This document shows positions 20,982 through 30,693 of a DNA stretch of 64,000 nucleotides, one piece after another. Origin of the DNA: Phyllobacterium sp. 21LDTY02-6 (GTDB taxonomy: Bacteria > Pseudomonadota > Alphaproteobacteria > Rhizobiales > Rhizobiaceae). Under the pieces are notes generated by a model. The model saw nothing but the letters and a program-made list of their open reading frames with translations. It was not told where the DNA came from and ran no database searches. The translations under genes were made by a program, and so were the position numbers. Positions within the stretch are counted from its first letter, which is position 1, and each line of letters begins with the position of its first letter. The stretch spans positions 62,001 to 126,000 of the forward strand of contig NZ_JAMJWD020000004.1 in NCBI RefSeq assembly GCF_023554255.2. The letters run 5' to 3'.

Positions 20982-21759
20982 CCCGGCCCTCCTGGCGGCA
21001 GGCGCGGAACCGCGGCGATCAGCGCGCGGGTGGCCTCGGCCTGCGGGGCGGCCAGTACAGCGGCCGTAGCGCCCTCCTCCACCAGCCGGCCCTCGTCGAG
21101 CACGATCAGCCTGTCCGCCACCGCATTGATGACCGCAAGATCGTGGGAGATGAAGAGATAGGCGATGCCGGTCTCCTCCTGCAGGTCGAGCAGCAGATTG
21201 AGTATCTGGGCGCGGATGGAAAGATCGAGCGCCGATACCGGCTCGTCGAGCACCAGCAGCTGCGGCTGGGTGAGCATGGCGCGGGCGATGGCGACGCGCT
21301 GGCGCTGGCCGCCGGAGAGCGAGCGCGGCAGGCGGTCGAGATGTTCCGCCCCGAGCCCGACCTTTTCCAGCATGCGGATGATGATGGGCTCGCAGGCGCC
21401 CTTGGCCGCCAGCTTGTGGATGCGCAGCGGCGCCTCGAGGATGCGGCGGACGGAGGCGCGCGGATTGAACGCGGCCATGCTGTCCTGGAACACCATCTGA
21501 AACCGTGGCCGCATGCGCCGCAGCGCCTCGCCGCCAAGCCGGGTTATGTCCTGGCCGAGCAGCTGGATCGTGCCGTGGTCCGGCTCCTGCAGGCGCAGCA
21601 CGAGCTGCGCCAGCGTCGTCTTGCCCGAGCCGGACGCACCGGCAATGGCCAGCGTCTCGCCGCGCGACAGCGAGAAGCCGATATCGCGCAGGCCGGCCGG
21701 ACCCGCCTTGCCGAAGCGTTTCGACAGGCCGCTGACCTGCAGCAGGGGAGCGCCACGGG

Positions 21760-21763
<4 letters not shown>
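20978..21763 (-). CDS. Dipeptide/oligopeptide-type ABC transporter ATP-binding protein (DppF-like)
   Basis: The protein has 261 residues. Walker A GASGSGKTTLAQ is at about 39-50, the ABC signature LSGGQRQRVAIARA and Walker B LLVLDEPVSALD are present, and LFISHDLAV holds the switch His. It is the last gene of a five-gene importer operon and overlaps the preceding ATPase by 4 nt (ATGA). It energises uptake through the two permeases. It lacks the extra C-terminal oligopeptide_HPY extension of many DppF proteins, so it is short for the family. The substrate class (peptide, nickel or other) cannot be fixed from the ATPase. Confidence 0.9.
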
Positions 21764-22559
<796 letters not shown>

Positions 22560-22563
<4 letters not shown>

Positions 22564-23393
22564 TGCGCCACCCTTTCCCGCCGGGACACCCCTTCCCGCA
22601 GAGCTAGGCCGCGCCCGGCAAAATGGACGCCGAGCACCGTGGCGACGAGCGCGATGCCCGGCACGACCGACAGATAGGGCGCGGCGCGCAGGACAGTGCG
22701 GCCTTCGGCGATCATGCTGCCCCAGGTGACGCGGTTCGGATCGCCGAAGCCGAGGAACGACAGCGCCGCCTCGATCAGGATCGCCGAAGCCACCGAGATC
22801 GCGGCGAGCGAAACCAGCGGGCCGAAAGCGTTCGGCAGGATCTCCCGGAAAGCGATTTCGAGCGGCCGCATGCCGAGGACGCGCGCGGCGGCAACGAAAT
22901 CGCGCTCGCGCAGGGAAAGCACCTCCGCCCGCGTCACCCGCGCCGCCTGCGTCCAGTTGCCGAGGCTTATGGCGAAGACCAGCGTCGGGATGCCGGGGCC
23001 GCTCATGCTGATGGCGGCGAGCGCCAGCAGGAAGGCCGGCACGGTCTGGAACGCCTCGGTGAGACGCATCAGCGCCAGATCGACGATGCCGCCGAGAAAG
23101 CCGGAAAGCGTGCCGATGAGGCTGCCGAACATCAGCGCCGCCGCCGCGGAAAACAGCGCGATCATGAGGGTCGTGCGGCTGCCATGCACGATACCGGCCA
23201 GCACGTCGCGGCCAAGGCGATCGGTGCCGAGCGGATGGGCGGCATCGAGGAACGGCCGCAACAGCGGCGGCCCGGAAAGCGCCAGCGGATCGCCCGGCGC
23301 GATGAGCGGCGCCGCCAGCGCCATCAGCCCGAGCGCGGCAAGGAGCAGCAGGCCGAACCGCGCCTGCCAGCCGATATTGCCCCAGCCGGTCAT
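22560..23393 (-). CDS. ABC transporter permease (DppC-like)
   Basis: The protein has 277 residues from the ATG at 23393, which overlaps the previous permease stop (ATGA). It shows about six hydrophobic helices, an N-terminal one at about 12-32, then the DppC signature HPLGTDRLGRDVLAG, and the ATPase-contacting EAA loop (ERDFVAAARVLGMRPLEIAFREILPN, given in two parts). The frame remains open upstream to 23978, but that part is arginine-rich shadow of the DppB gene. It forms the inner-membrane channel with the DppB-like protein. Confidence 0.9.
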
Positions 23394-24370
23394 GTCCTGA
23401 TCCTCACCCGCGGATCGAGCTTGCCATAGGCGAGGTCGACCAGCAGATTGGCGAGGATGACGATGAGCGCGCTGCACAGGATGACGCCGAGGAGCAGCGG
23501 CGTGTCGCGCCGCGAAACCGCCTCGGCGGCAAGCCGGCCGAAGCCCGGTATGGCGAAGACGCTCTCGATCACGACGCTGCCGCCGAGCATCGCCGCCGCC
23601 TGCAGCCCCAGCATCGTCACGGCCGGCACGATGGCATTGCGGGCGATGTGGCGCCAGACGATGCGCGTCCGGCTCAATCCGCGCGCCTTGAGCGCAAGCG
23701 CGAAGGGCTCGTTCCATATTGCCGCCATGCGGTCGCGCATCAGCCGAAGGTAGAGGCCGAGATAGATCATCGACAGCGAGGCGACCGGCAGGACCATGTG
23801 CGCGGCGATATCGCCGATGCGGGCAAGGCCTGTCCTGCCCGACGCCACAGCCTCGATGCCGCCGATCGGCAGCCAGTGCAAATGGACGCTGAAGACGACG
23901 ATCAGCACGAGCCCGAGCCAGAAGCCCGGCACCGCATAGAGCGCCAGCGAGGCCGTGGACAGGAAGCGGTCGCGCCACGAGCCGGGCCGGGCGCCGGCGA
24001 CGACGCCGAGCAGCGAGCCGAGCAGGAAGGCCAGCGCCGTCGAGACGCCCATCAGCAGCAGCGTTACCGGCAGGCGCTCGGCCACCACCGAGGCAACCGG
24101 CCGCTCGAAGGCCGAGGACCAGCCCAGATCGCCCCGGGCAAGCGCGGAGACATAGGCGGCAAGCCGGTTGGCCGGCCCCTCATCCAGCCGCAATTCCCGC
24201 CGCAGCGCCTCAATCTGCCCGGCATCGAGCGCGCCGGACCGGCCGATATAGGCATCCACCGCATCGCCGGGCGCGGCTTCGAGCAGGGCAAAGCTTCCAA
24301 GGAGCACGATGGCGAGAACCGGGAGAGCTGCCGCGAGGCGTTTGAGAAGAAAAGTGGCAAGAGGCGGCAA
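23390..24370 (-). CDS. ABC transporter permease (DppB-like)
   Basis: The protein has 326 residues with the DppB layout: a first helix at about 12-30 (LAAALPVLAIVLLGSFALLE), a periplasmic loop, then five helices. It carries YAVPGFWLGLVLIVVFS and the EAA loop IWNEPFALALKARGLSRTRI before WRHIARNAIVPAVTML. It follows the binding-protein gene by 66 bp and overlaps the DppC-like gene by 4 nt. It acts in the inner membrane as half of the translocation pore. Confidence 0.9.
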   Translation of the reverse strand: MPPLATFLLKRLAAALPVLAIVLLGSFALLEAAPGDAVDAYIGRSGALDAGQIEALRRELRLDEGPANRLAAYVSALARGDLGWSSAFERPVASVVAERLPVTLLLMGVSTALAFLLGSLLGVVAGARPGSWRDRFLSTASLALYAVPGFWLGLVLIVVFSVHLHWLPIGGIEAVASGRTGLARIGDIAAHMVLPVASLSMIYLGLYLRLMRDRMAAIWNEPFALALKARGLSRTRIVWRHIARNAIVPAVTMLGLQAAAMLGGSVVIESVFAIPGFGRLAAEAVSRRDTPLLLGVILCSALIVILANLLVDLAYGKLDPRVRIRT

Positions 24371-24436
24371 GAACAGCTCCGGCAGTCATGAGGATGCGAG
24401 CCTAGAGGCAATTGCCGCGCCTGACAATGTGGCCGC

Positions 24437-26080
24437 TCAGCCGGCGATCCAGACATTCGACCAGTTCGATACCGCCCATCGCGGATTGTCCGAGACGTTT
24501 CTTACCGTATCGCGGGCGACCGTGATGAAGGAGAAATCGGCGACATTGATCAAAGGCAGCTTCTGCGCCACCTCTTTCTGCAATTGCCGGTAGAGCCCGG
24601 CCCGCCTGGCTCCGTCGATCTCCGCTGCCGCCTGGTCGATGAGCGCATCGATCGGCTGGTCGGCGAAACCATATTGGTTGGAGAACGGCACGCCCGCCGG
24701 CAGGCCGCTCTGGAACAGGATCGTCGTCGAGATGGCTGGGTCGGAGCGGTAGACCGGCGTTGCGACCGCGATGTCGAAATCATGATCCGTATAGACCGCC
24801 TTCAGATGGGCCGGCGTATCGTTGCCGACGATCTGCGCGTCGATGCCGATCTTCGCCAGCGCCTGCCGCAGATAATCGCCGAATTGCTTCGTCTCGTTGA
24901 AGAACGGCGCCGGGAGGAGCCTGAGCGCGAACCGGGTTCCGCCATCGCCCCGCTTGTAGCCCGCCTCGTCGAGCAGCGCTTCCGCCCGGGCGGGATCGAA
25001 CGCGGCGCGCGGCAGGTCGGGTTCGAAAAAAGTGGGGTCCGTCGCCGGAATGGGACCGAAGGCCGGCTTGGCATAGCCGAGGAAGATGGTCTTGACGACG
25101 AAATCACGGTCGATGGCATGGGCGATGGCCTGGCGCACCTTCAGATCCGCCAGTTCCTTGCGCCGATGGTTGATTTCGACGACCAACTGGTAGGTCAGGC
25201 CCTCATAGCCATTGGCATGGACCTTGAGGCCCGGCACCTGCGAAATACGGTCGAGATCGGCGAGCGGCACGGCGGAGAAGGCGGCGAGATGGATTTCCTC
25301 CGCTTCGAGCGCATTGCCGGCGGCGGCGCGATCGGGAAGAAACTGGTAGACGATCTCGTCCAGCAGCGGCTCGCCCTTCTTCCAGTAATTCTCGTTGCGC
25401 CTGAGCAGGAAATATTCGCCCGGCCGGTGCTCGGCGAAGACGAAGGGCCCGGTGCCGACCAGCTTCTGGTTCGCCGGGTTGCGGGCAATGTCGGTGTCGC
25501 GGTAGAGATGCGCCGGCAGCACCGACGTCACCACCGGCAAGGCATTGCGGATCAGCTGGAACGGCGTCGGGGCGGAGAATTTGAAGATGGCGGTGTGATC
25601 GTCCGGCGTTTCCACCGTTTCGAGGTTCCTGAAGACGACACGACCGAGATTCTGCAGCTTTTTCCAGACTTCCAGCGCCGAAAACGCCACATCCGCCGCG
25701 GTGAAGGGCTTGCCGTCGTGCCAGCTGACGCCCTCGCGCAGCCTGAAGGTGACGGAGAGCCCGTCTTCCGATCCCTCCCAGGACGTGGCGAGCCGCGGCT
25801 CCAATCCGTCGGTGCCGCCATAGGATTGCTCGGCGAGCGGTTCGATGACCTTGCTGGCGACGAAGAACACGCCGTTGGATGCGACGATGGCGGGATTGAG
25901 ATTGGTCGGCTCGCTGTCGCCCGCCACCACCAGCCTGCCGCCCCGGACGGGTTCCTGCGCCCATGCACGGCCCGATTGCGTACCGCCCAATGGCACACCG
26001 CCCAATGGCAGCACCGTCAGGGCCGCGGCGCTGGCACTGGCGGCAAGAAACCGGCGCCGGGTCGGGAAAAAGGCTGACAT
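24437..26080 (-). CDS. ABC transporter substrate-binding protein (SBP_bac_5 / DppA family), Tat signal
   Basis: The protein has 547 residues. The N-terminus has a twin-arginine signal (SAFFPTRRRFLAAS) with a hydrophobic core and a likely AxA-type cleavage near RAWAQE. The mature part matches the peptide-binding family: GGRLVVAGDSEPTNLNPA, LATSWEGSEDGLSVTFRLRE, VSWHDGKPFTAADVAFSA and VGTGPFVFAEHRPGEYF, each shortened. Start 26080 is chosen because AGGGAG lies 7 nt upstream; the ATG at 26086 overlaps the aminotransferase stop (ATGA) and is the alternative. Export in folded form through Tat suggests a cofactor or rapid folding. The ligand is unknown. Confidence 0.9.
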   Translation of the reverse strand: MSAFFPTRRRFLAASASAAALTVLPLGGVPLGGTQSGRAWAQEPVRGGRLVVAGDSEPTNLNPAIVASNGVFFVASKVIEPLAEQSYGGTDGLEPRLATSWEGSEDGLSVTFRLREGVSWHDGKPFTAADVAFSALEVWKKLQNLGRVVFRNLETVETPDDHTAIFKFSAPTPFQLIRNALPVVTSVLPAHLYRDTDIARNPANQKLVGTGPFVFAEHRPGEYFLLRRNENYWKKGEPLLDEIVYQFLPDRAAAGNALEAEEIHLAAFSAVPLADLDRISQVPGLKVHANGYEGLTYQLVVEINHRRKELADLKVRQAIAHAIDRDFVVKTIFLGYAKPAFGPIPATDPTFFEPDLPRAAFDPARAEALLDEAGYKRGDGGTRFALRLLPAPFFNETKQFGDYLRQALAKIGIDAQIVGNDTPAHLKAVYTDHDFDIAVATPVYRSDPAISTTILFQSGLPAGVPFSNQYGFADQPIDALIDQAAAEIDGARRAGLYRQLQKEVAQKLPLINVADFSFITVARDTVRNVSDNPRWAVSNWSNVWIAG

Positions 26081-26082
26081 GT

Positions 26083-27201
26083 TCATACTCCCTGTCGTGA
26101 AAGCACTGATTCGAGCGCGGCCAGGAACTTCGTTGCATTTTCGGGCCGGGCGGCGGGGCCCATATGCCCGACCCGCAGCACCTTGCCGGCTGTCGCCCCT
26201 CGCCCGAGCGAGATCAGGATATTATGTTCGCGGACAAGCCGGTTCCTGAGTTCGGTCGCATCGCAGCCTTCCGGCACGCGGAAGACCGTCGCTGTCGGCG
26301 AGCACCATTCGGGCCTGCGCGGCCAAAGCTCGTAGCCGAGGTCGAGCAGGCCGCGCCGGGTCGCCGCCGCCGTCGCCGCATGGCGGGCCCAGACATTCTC
26401 GGCGCCCTCGGCCTCGTGCAGGTCCAGCGCGGCATCGAGCGCGTGTATCTCGGCGATGGAAGGCGTCACCGGAAAGGCGGCGCCAGGCCGCGAGGCGCCG
26501 CGCCAGTCGGCGAGGCTCAGGAAGGAAGCGCGCGGCGCAGCCGGATTGGCCTCGATCTTGCGCCAGCCACGCTCGCTGACGGCGACGAGGCTGAGACCCG
26601 GGGCGCTGCCGAGGCATTTCGACGGCGAGGTGACGAAGACGGCCGCCGCGCATGAATGCGGAAAGATGTCCATGCCGCCGAAGGAGGAAACCGCATCGAC
26701 GATCAGATAGGCGCCATGTTCGGCGACGATGGCGCCGATCTCCTCGACCGGGTTGATCGTGCCCGACGGCGTGTCGTGATGGCAGATCGAGACGATGCTT
26801 ATGTCGGGCCTCTGCCGCAGCGCCGCGCGCACCGCCTGCGGGTCCACCACCTCGTCGAACGGCACGGCGATCTCGACCACCTCGCGGCCATGGCGCCGCG
26901 CCCATGTCTCGAAGCCCTTGCCATAGACGCCGGACACGATGTTGAGAACGACGTCGCCATCGCCGATGAGGGCGGCGGCCGCAGCCTCTATGCCGAGAAT
27001 GGCCTCGCCCTGCATGATGACCGGATCGTCATCCATGCGCAGGACCCGGCGCAACCTGGCGACGACGCCGGCATAATAATCCTGATAGGCCGGAAGATAA
27101 TCATATTGCATCGGCCGGCCAAGCGCGGCGAGCACCTGCGGATAGGCCTCCACGGGACCGGTCGTCAACATCAGCGGCGAATGCGATTGTCGGGGATTCA
27201 C
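26083..27201 (-). CDS. PLP-dependent aminotransferase, pyridoxamine-pyruvate transaminase-like
   Basis: The protein has 372 residues from a GTG at 27201; an ATG at 27171 is the alternative. It is a fold-type I class V aminotransferase. It aligns closely, from memory, with the Mesorhizobium loti pyridoxamine-pyruvate transaminase: Tyr33, Glu66, Asp169, Lys195 (TSPSKCLG), Arg334 and Arg343 match that enzyme's Tyr35, Glu68, Asp171, Lys197, Arg336 and Arg345, all with the same offset of two. The GTG start also gives the family N-terminal length. The reference enzyme converts pyridoxamine and pyruvate to pyridoxal and alanine without bound PLP; an alanine-glyoxylate or aminoethylphosphonate-type reaction is the alternative. 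It sits directly upstream of the ABC importer. Confidence 0.8.
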   Translation of the reverse strand: MNPRQSHSPLMLTTGPVEAYPQVLAALGRPMQYDYLPAYQDYYAGVVARLRRVLRMDDDPVIMQGEAILGIEAAAAALIGDGDVVLNIVSGVYGKGFETWARRHGREVVEIAVPFDEVVDPQAVRAALRQRPDISIVSICHHDTPSGTINPVEEIGAIVAEHGAYLIVDAVSSFGGMDIFPHSCAAAVFVTSPSKCLGSAPGLSLVAVSERGWRKIEANPAAPRASFLSLADWRGASRPGAAFPVTPSIAEIHALDAALDLHEAEGAENVWARHAATAAATRRGLLDLGYELWPRRPEWCSPTATVFRVPEGCDATELRNRLVREHNILISLGRGATAGKVLRVGHMGPAARPENATKFLAALESVLSRQGV

Positions 27202-27326
27202 GGCGGCTTTACCCGGGGTCGAATTGGCAGGATGCGCCAATCTATTCCGCCCGCCGCCCGAAACCAAGAAAAACAGTTCCAACCGTCCCTGCCGGGCCAA
27301 ACTATCTTGTCATGGTGGCAAATGCC

Positions 27327-28214
27327 CTACCCTGCCAACTCCAGCGGAACGACATCGACCGACTGCTTGCCCTCCTGCGCGCCGCTGGTCTTCAGGACGC
27401 CGACAATGGGCGAAACATCGGCATAATCGCGGCCATGGCCGACGATGATATGGTCGTTGCCGGCCATCATGTCGTTGGTCGGGTCGAATTCGAGCCAGCC
27501 CGTCTCCCGCCCGCACCAGGCGCGCACCCAGGCGTGCATCGCATCGGCGCCTTCCAGCCGCTCCTTCCCGGGTGCGGGGATCGTCCTCAGGAAACCGCTG
27601 ACATAGCCGGCGGGAATGCCGAGGCCGCGCAGGCCGGCGATCATCACATGGGCGAAATCCTGGCAGACGCCGGCCCGCAGGCGGAAGGCCTCGCCCGCCG
27701 TGGTGCGGACATTGGTGGCGCCGCCATCATAGGCGAAATCCGCATGGATGCGCCTGTTGAGATCGGCCACCGTCTCGATGATGGTGCGGCCGGCGCGGAT
27801 GCTCGTCCCGGCATAGGCGGTGATCTCCGGCGTGATTTCGGCGTGTATCCCCGATGTCAGGAAATGATGCGGCGCCTCCGCGTCGACCGCCCAGAGCGAG
27901 CGGATTTCCCGGCGCAGCCCGGCAAGATCCGGCGAGACGTCGAGCATCATCGGCGGGCGCGAGACGTTGACCCGCGCCGTCATGCCGATGTCGAGCGTCT
28001 CATGCGGATTGCGATAGACGATGGCGGTGACGATATTGGAGAAGAAATCCTTGAACTCCGAGCGCTCGGCCGGCGACGGCTCGAACGACAGGCTGGAGGC
28101 AACGACGCGCTGGATGCCCGGCAGCGTCTGCGGCATGACCCGCACGTGATGACGCCCGCCGGCAGCGGATCTCTCATAGTCATAATGGAGGCGCAGGCGA
28201 ATATCGTAGAGCAT
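27327..28214 (-). CDS. Transglutaminase-like (bacterial BTG N-terminal plus TG core) protein
   Basis: The protein has 295 residues. An N-terminal beta domain of the bacterial transglutaminase-like type (MLYDIRLRLHYDYERSAAGG...) is followed by a transglutaminase core with the Cys-His-Asp triad Cys184 (RAGVCQDFAH), His227 (DAMHAWVRAW) and Asp244 (EFDPTND). There is no signal peptide, so it is cytoplasmic. The family acts as cysteine peptidases or transamidases. It starts 10 bp after the ATP-grasp/alpha-E gene stops and is the third member of the conserved cluster; the aminotransferase gene follows after about 125 bp. Confidence 0.9.
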   Translation of the reverse strand: MLYDIRLRLHYDYERSAAGGRHHVRVMPQTLPGIQRVVASSLSFEPSPAERSEFKDFFSNIVTAIVYRNPHETLDIGMTARVNVSRPPMMLDVSPDLAGLRREIRSLWAVDAEAPHHFLTSGIHAEITPEITAYAGTSIRAGRTIIETVADLNRRIHADFAYDGGATNVRTTAGEAFRLRAGVCQDFAHVMIAGLRGLGIPAGYVSGFLRTIPAPGKERLEGADAMHAWVRAWCGRETGWLEFDPTNDMMAGNDHIIVGHGRDYADVSPIVGVLKTSGAQEGKQSVDVVPLELAG

Positions 28215-28224
28215 GTTCCGCCTC

Positions 28225-30624
28225 CTATGCCAGGTAAGTCGCTGAAATCGTATTGGAGAGGTCCGCGATATCGTGACCGATGCCGCGCAACGCCTCCGGC
28301 GTCAGTTCGCCCGCCTCGGCCACCGCCAGTTCCGTATGCAGCCTCAGGACGTCCTTGGAGAAAGGCAGCATGCCGGCGCTGCCATCGGGGCGCGGCAACA
28401 GGCCGAACTCCGTCTTCAGCGCATCGACCTGGAACATGATGGAGCGCGGATTGAGCGGATCGAGCGCCAGCAGGTCGAGCACGCTGATGCGGCCGGAATA
28501 GACGCTGTACTGGCGGCGGTGGGTCATGACGCTGTCGCCGATCTCGAGCAGCATGTCCAGCGAACCCTCGGCGGCATCGTGGCGGCCTAGCCGCGACAGG
28601 ATGTTCGCCATCTGGATGCCGCGCTCCAGCCGCCGGCCGATCTCGAGGAAGCGCCAGCCGGTGAACCGGTACATGTTTTCGTGGACGAGGCCGGAAAAGC
28701 CGACAAGCTTGCGCAGGATGATGGTCATGGCGCGGGTGGCGTCGTCGCCCGGCGTCACCACGCCGGCAAATCGGCGCACGGTCTTCGAAAGGTCGTGCAG
28801 CGCCAGCCAGCCATCGGAGGAGAAGCGGTCGCGAATGCGCCCGGCGCTCAGCACGGCGCCGTCGATCGAGCGCTGCAGGCCCATCGGCACCGCCTCGTCG
28901 AGGTCGATGCCGAGCGGTTCCAGATAATCGCGCATCTCGGCCAGCAGCGGCAATTCGCGGTTGGGCGTCTCGGCATAGCGCGCGTGGCAGGCGCGAAGCA
29001 TGCGCGCCGTTCCCTCGGCCCGCTCGATATAGCGGCCCATCCACATCAGGTTTTCCGCCGCCCTGCTCGGCAGCGTGCCGGGCACGTTGCGGCGGAAGCC
29101 GGCATCCTCGCGCGGCAGCAGCGTGTTCTGCTCCACCGGCGTGCTGCTGGTCACCCACACATCCGCCGCCTGTCCGCCGCGCTGCATGGCGATGGCGGCC
29201 GTATCCTCGCTGGTGCCGACGCGGGCGAACCCGCCGGGCATGAAGCTCCAGCCGCCCTTGTGCCTGGCGGCAAAGACCCGCAGCACGAAGGGCCGGGGTT
29301 CGAGCCGGCCGTCGACATAGACCGGCGTCGTCGACAGTTTCACCGCCTCCTGCCCGACCAGCGACCGTCCATCCTGCCTCAGCCGTTCGACAAGCCCGGC
29401 CTTCGCGGCAGGGTTCAGCGATGCGCCAAGCTGAGTCGCCTCCGTGTCCTCGAATGGCAGCCGCGTCGAAAGCGCCGGGCCGACCATCATCCGGTCGATG
29501 CGATCGATGACCTGTTCGCGCTCGGCCTCCTGGCCGCACCACCAGGTGGCGATGCTCGGCAGTTCGAGTTCGCGGCCCTGCAGGGCGCGCGAGACGGCCG
29601 GAAGGAAGGCGAGCAGCGCGCGCGTCTCGAGGATGCCCGAGCCCAGCGCATTGACCATGGAGACGGATTTGCGCCGCAGGGCGCCGACCATGCCGGGCGT
29701 GCCGATCCACGAATCCGGCTTCAGTTCCAGCGGATCGACATAGGCGGCATCGAGGCGGCGCCACAGCACGTCGACAGGCTTCAGGCCGGAAACGGTGCGC
29801 ACCATCACCCGGCCATTGCTGACGGTCAGGTCCTCGCCCTCCAGCAGCATGAAGCCGAGATAGCGGGCAATATAGGCATGTTCGAAATAGGTCTCGTTAT
29901 TGGGTCCCGGCGTCAGGATGGCGGCCCTGCCCTGCGGATCGCGGATCAGCGCCTGGAGCGAGTCGCGGAAATGCCTGAAGAACCCGGCGAGGCGATGGAC
30001 ATTCATCGAGCTTGCGATGTCCGAGAGCGCGCGCGTCGTCGCCACGCGGTTCTCCAGCGCAAAGCCGGCGCCGGAGGGCGCCTGCGTCCTGTCGCCCAGC
30101 ACCCACCATTGCCCGTCCGGCGCGCGGCCAAGCTCGAAGGCGCAGAATTGCAGGAAATGGCCGCTGGCCGGCGCCACGCCCGCAAGCGGATGCAGGAATT
30201 CGGGGCTGTGGGCGATGAGGTCCGGCGGCAGCACCCCGTCCCGCACCAGCCGCGCCTCGCCATAGATATCGGCGACCATCGCCTCCAGGAGATCGGCTCT
30301 TTGCGTCAGGCCGGACGTGATGAGGCTCCAGTCGTTCTCGTTGATCAGGATCGGTATGTGCGCCAGCGGCCACTGCCGCTCCTGCGTGCCGGTCTCGTCA
30401 TAGATGCGGTAGAAGACCCCGGCGTCGAGCAGATACTGGCTGGCCCTGGCGAAGCGCGTGGCAAGCTTTTCCGGGCCGATCCCGTCCAGCGCGCTCAGCA
30501 GCTGCTCCCAGCCGGGGCGCACATTGCCATCATGGTCGATCATCTCGTCGGAAGTGGCCGGCAAGGGTCGATATCCGGCCAGCAGGCTGGAGAGCGATTG
30601 CGCCTTTTCTGGTTGCATCATCAT
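28225..30624 (-). CDS. Circularly permuted ATP-grasp protein fused to alpha-E domain
   Basis: The protein has 799 residues from the first of three consecutive ATGs (30624, 30621, 30618). Residues about 1-470 are the circularly permuted ATP-grasp type 2 domain (DDGNVRPGW-like HDGNVRPGWEQLL, RDGVLPPDLIAHSPEFL, GDRTQAPSGAGFALENR, ILTPGPNNETYFEHAYIAR, each shortened). From about 490 the alpha-helical alpha-E domain begins (LPSRAAENLMWMGRYIERAE, MTHRRQYSVYSGRISVLDLL). In most bacteria these are two adjacent genes; here they are one protein. The ATP-grasp half should form acyl-phosphate intermediates to make an amide or peptide-like bond. It lies 10 bp before a transglutaminase gene and 69 bp after the DUF2126 gene. 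Confidence 0.9.
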   Translation of the reverse strand: MMMQPEKAQSLSSLLAGYRPLPATSDEMIDHDGNVRPGWEQLLSALDGIGPEKLATRFARASQYLLDAGVFYRIYDETGTQERQWPLAHIPILINENDWSLITSGLTQRADLLEAMVADIYGEARLVRDGVLPPDLIAHSPEFLHPLAGVAPASGHFLQFCAFELGRAPDGQWWVLGDRTQAPSGAGFALENRVATTRALSDIASSMNVHRLAGFFRHFRDSLQALIRDPQGRAAILTPGPNNETYFEHAYIARYLGFMLLEGEDLTVSNGRVMVRTVSGLKPVDVLWRRLDAAYVDPLELKPDSWIGTPGMVGALRRKSVSMVNALGSGILETRALLAFLPAVSRALQGRELELPSIATWWCGQEAEREQVIDRIDRMMVGPALSTRLPFEDTEATQLGASLNPAAKAGLVERLRQDGRSLVGQEAVKLSTTPVYVDGRLEPRPFVLRVFAARHKGGWSFMPGGFARVGTSEDTAAIAMQRGGQAADVWVTSSTPVEQNTLLPREDAGFRRNVPGTLPSRAAENLMWMGRYIERAEGTARMLRACHARYAETPNRELPLLAEMRDYLEPLGIDLDEAVPMGLQRSIDGAVLSAGRIRDRFSSDGWLALHDLSKTVRRFAGVVTPGDDATRAMTIILRKLVGFSGLVHENMYRFTGWRFLEIGRRLERGIQMANILSRLGRHDAAEGSLDMLLEIGDSVMTHRRQYSVYSGRISVLDLLALDPLNPRSIMFQVDALKTEFGLLPRPDGSAGMLPFSKDVLRLHTELAVAEAGELTPEALRGIGHDIADLSNTISATYLA

Positions 30625-30693
30625 CGTATGTCGCGGTTTCCAGCGTTCGGGTCGGTCGGGGCATCGCCATTCATGCGGCAATGCCCGTAACGC

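Noticed and set aside
24584-26077. Plus-strand open frame of 497 codons opposite the binding-protein gene
   Set aside because: Shadow; the minus-strand reading has a Tat signal and SBP_bac_5 motifs.
28681-30690. Plus-strand open frame of 669 codons
   Set aside because: Shadow of the ATP-grasp/alpha-E gene, with no family features of its own.
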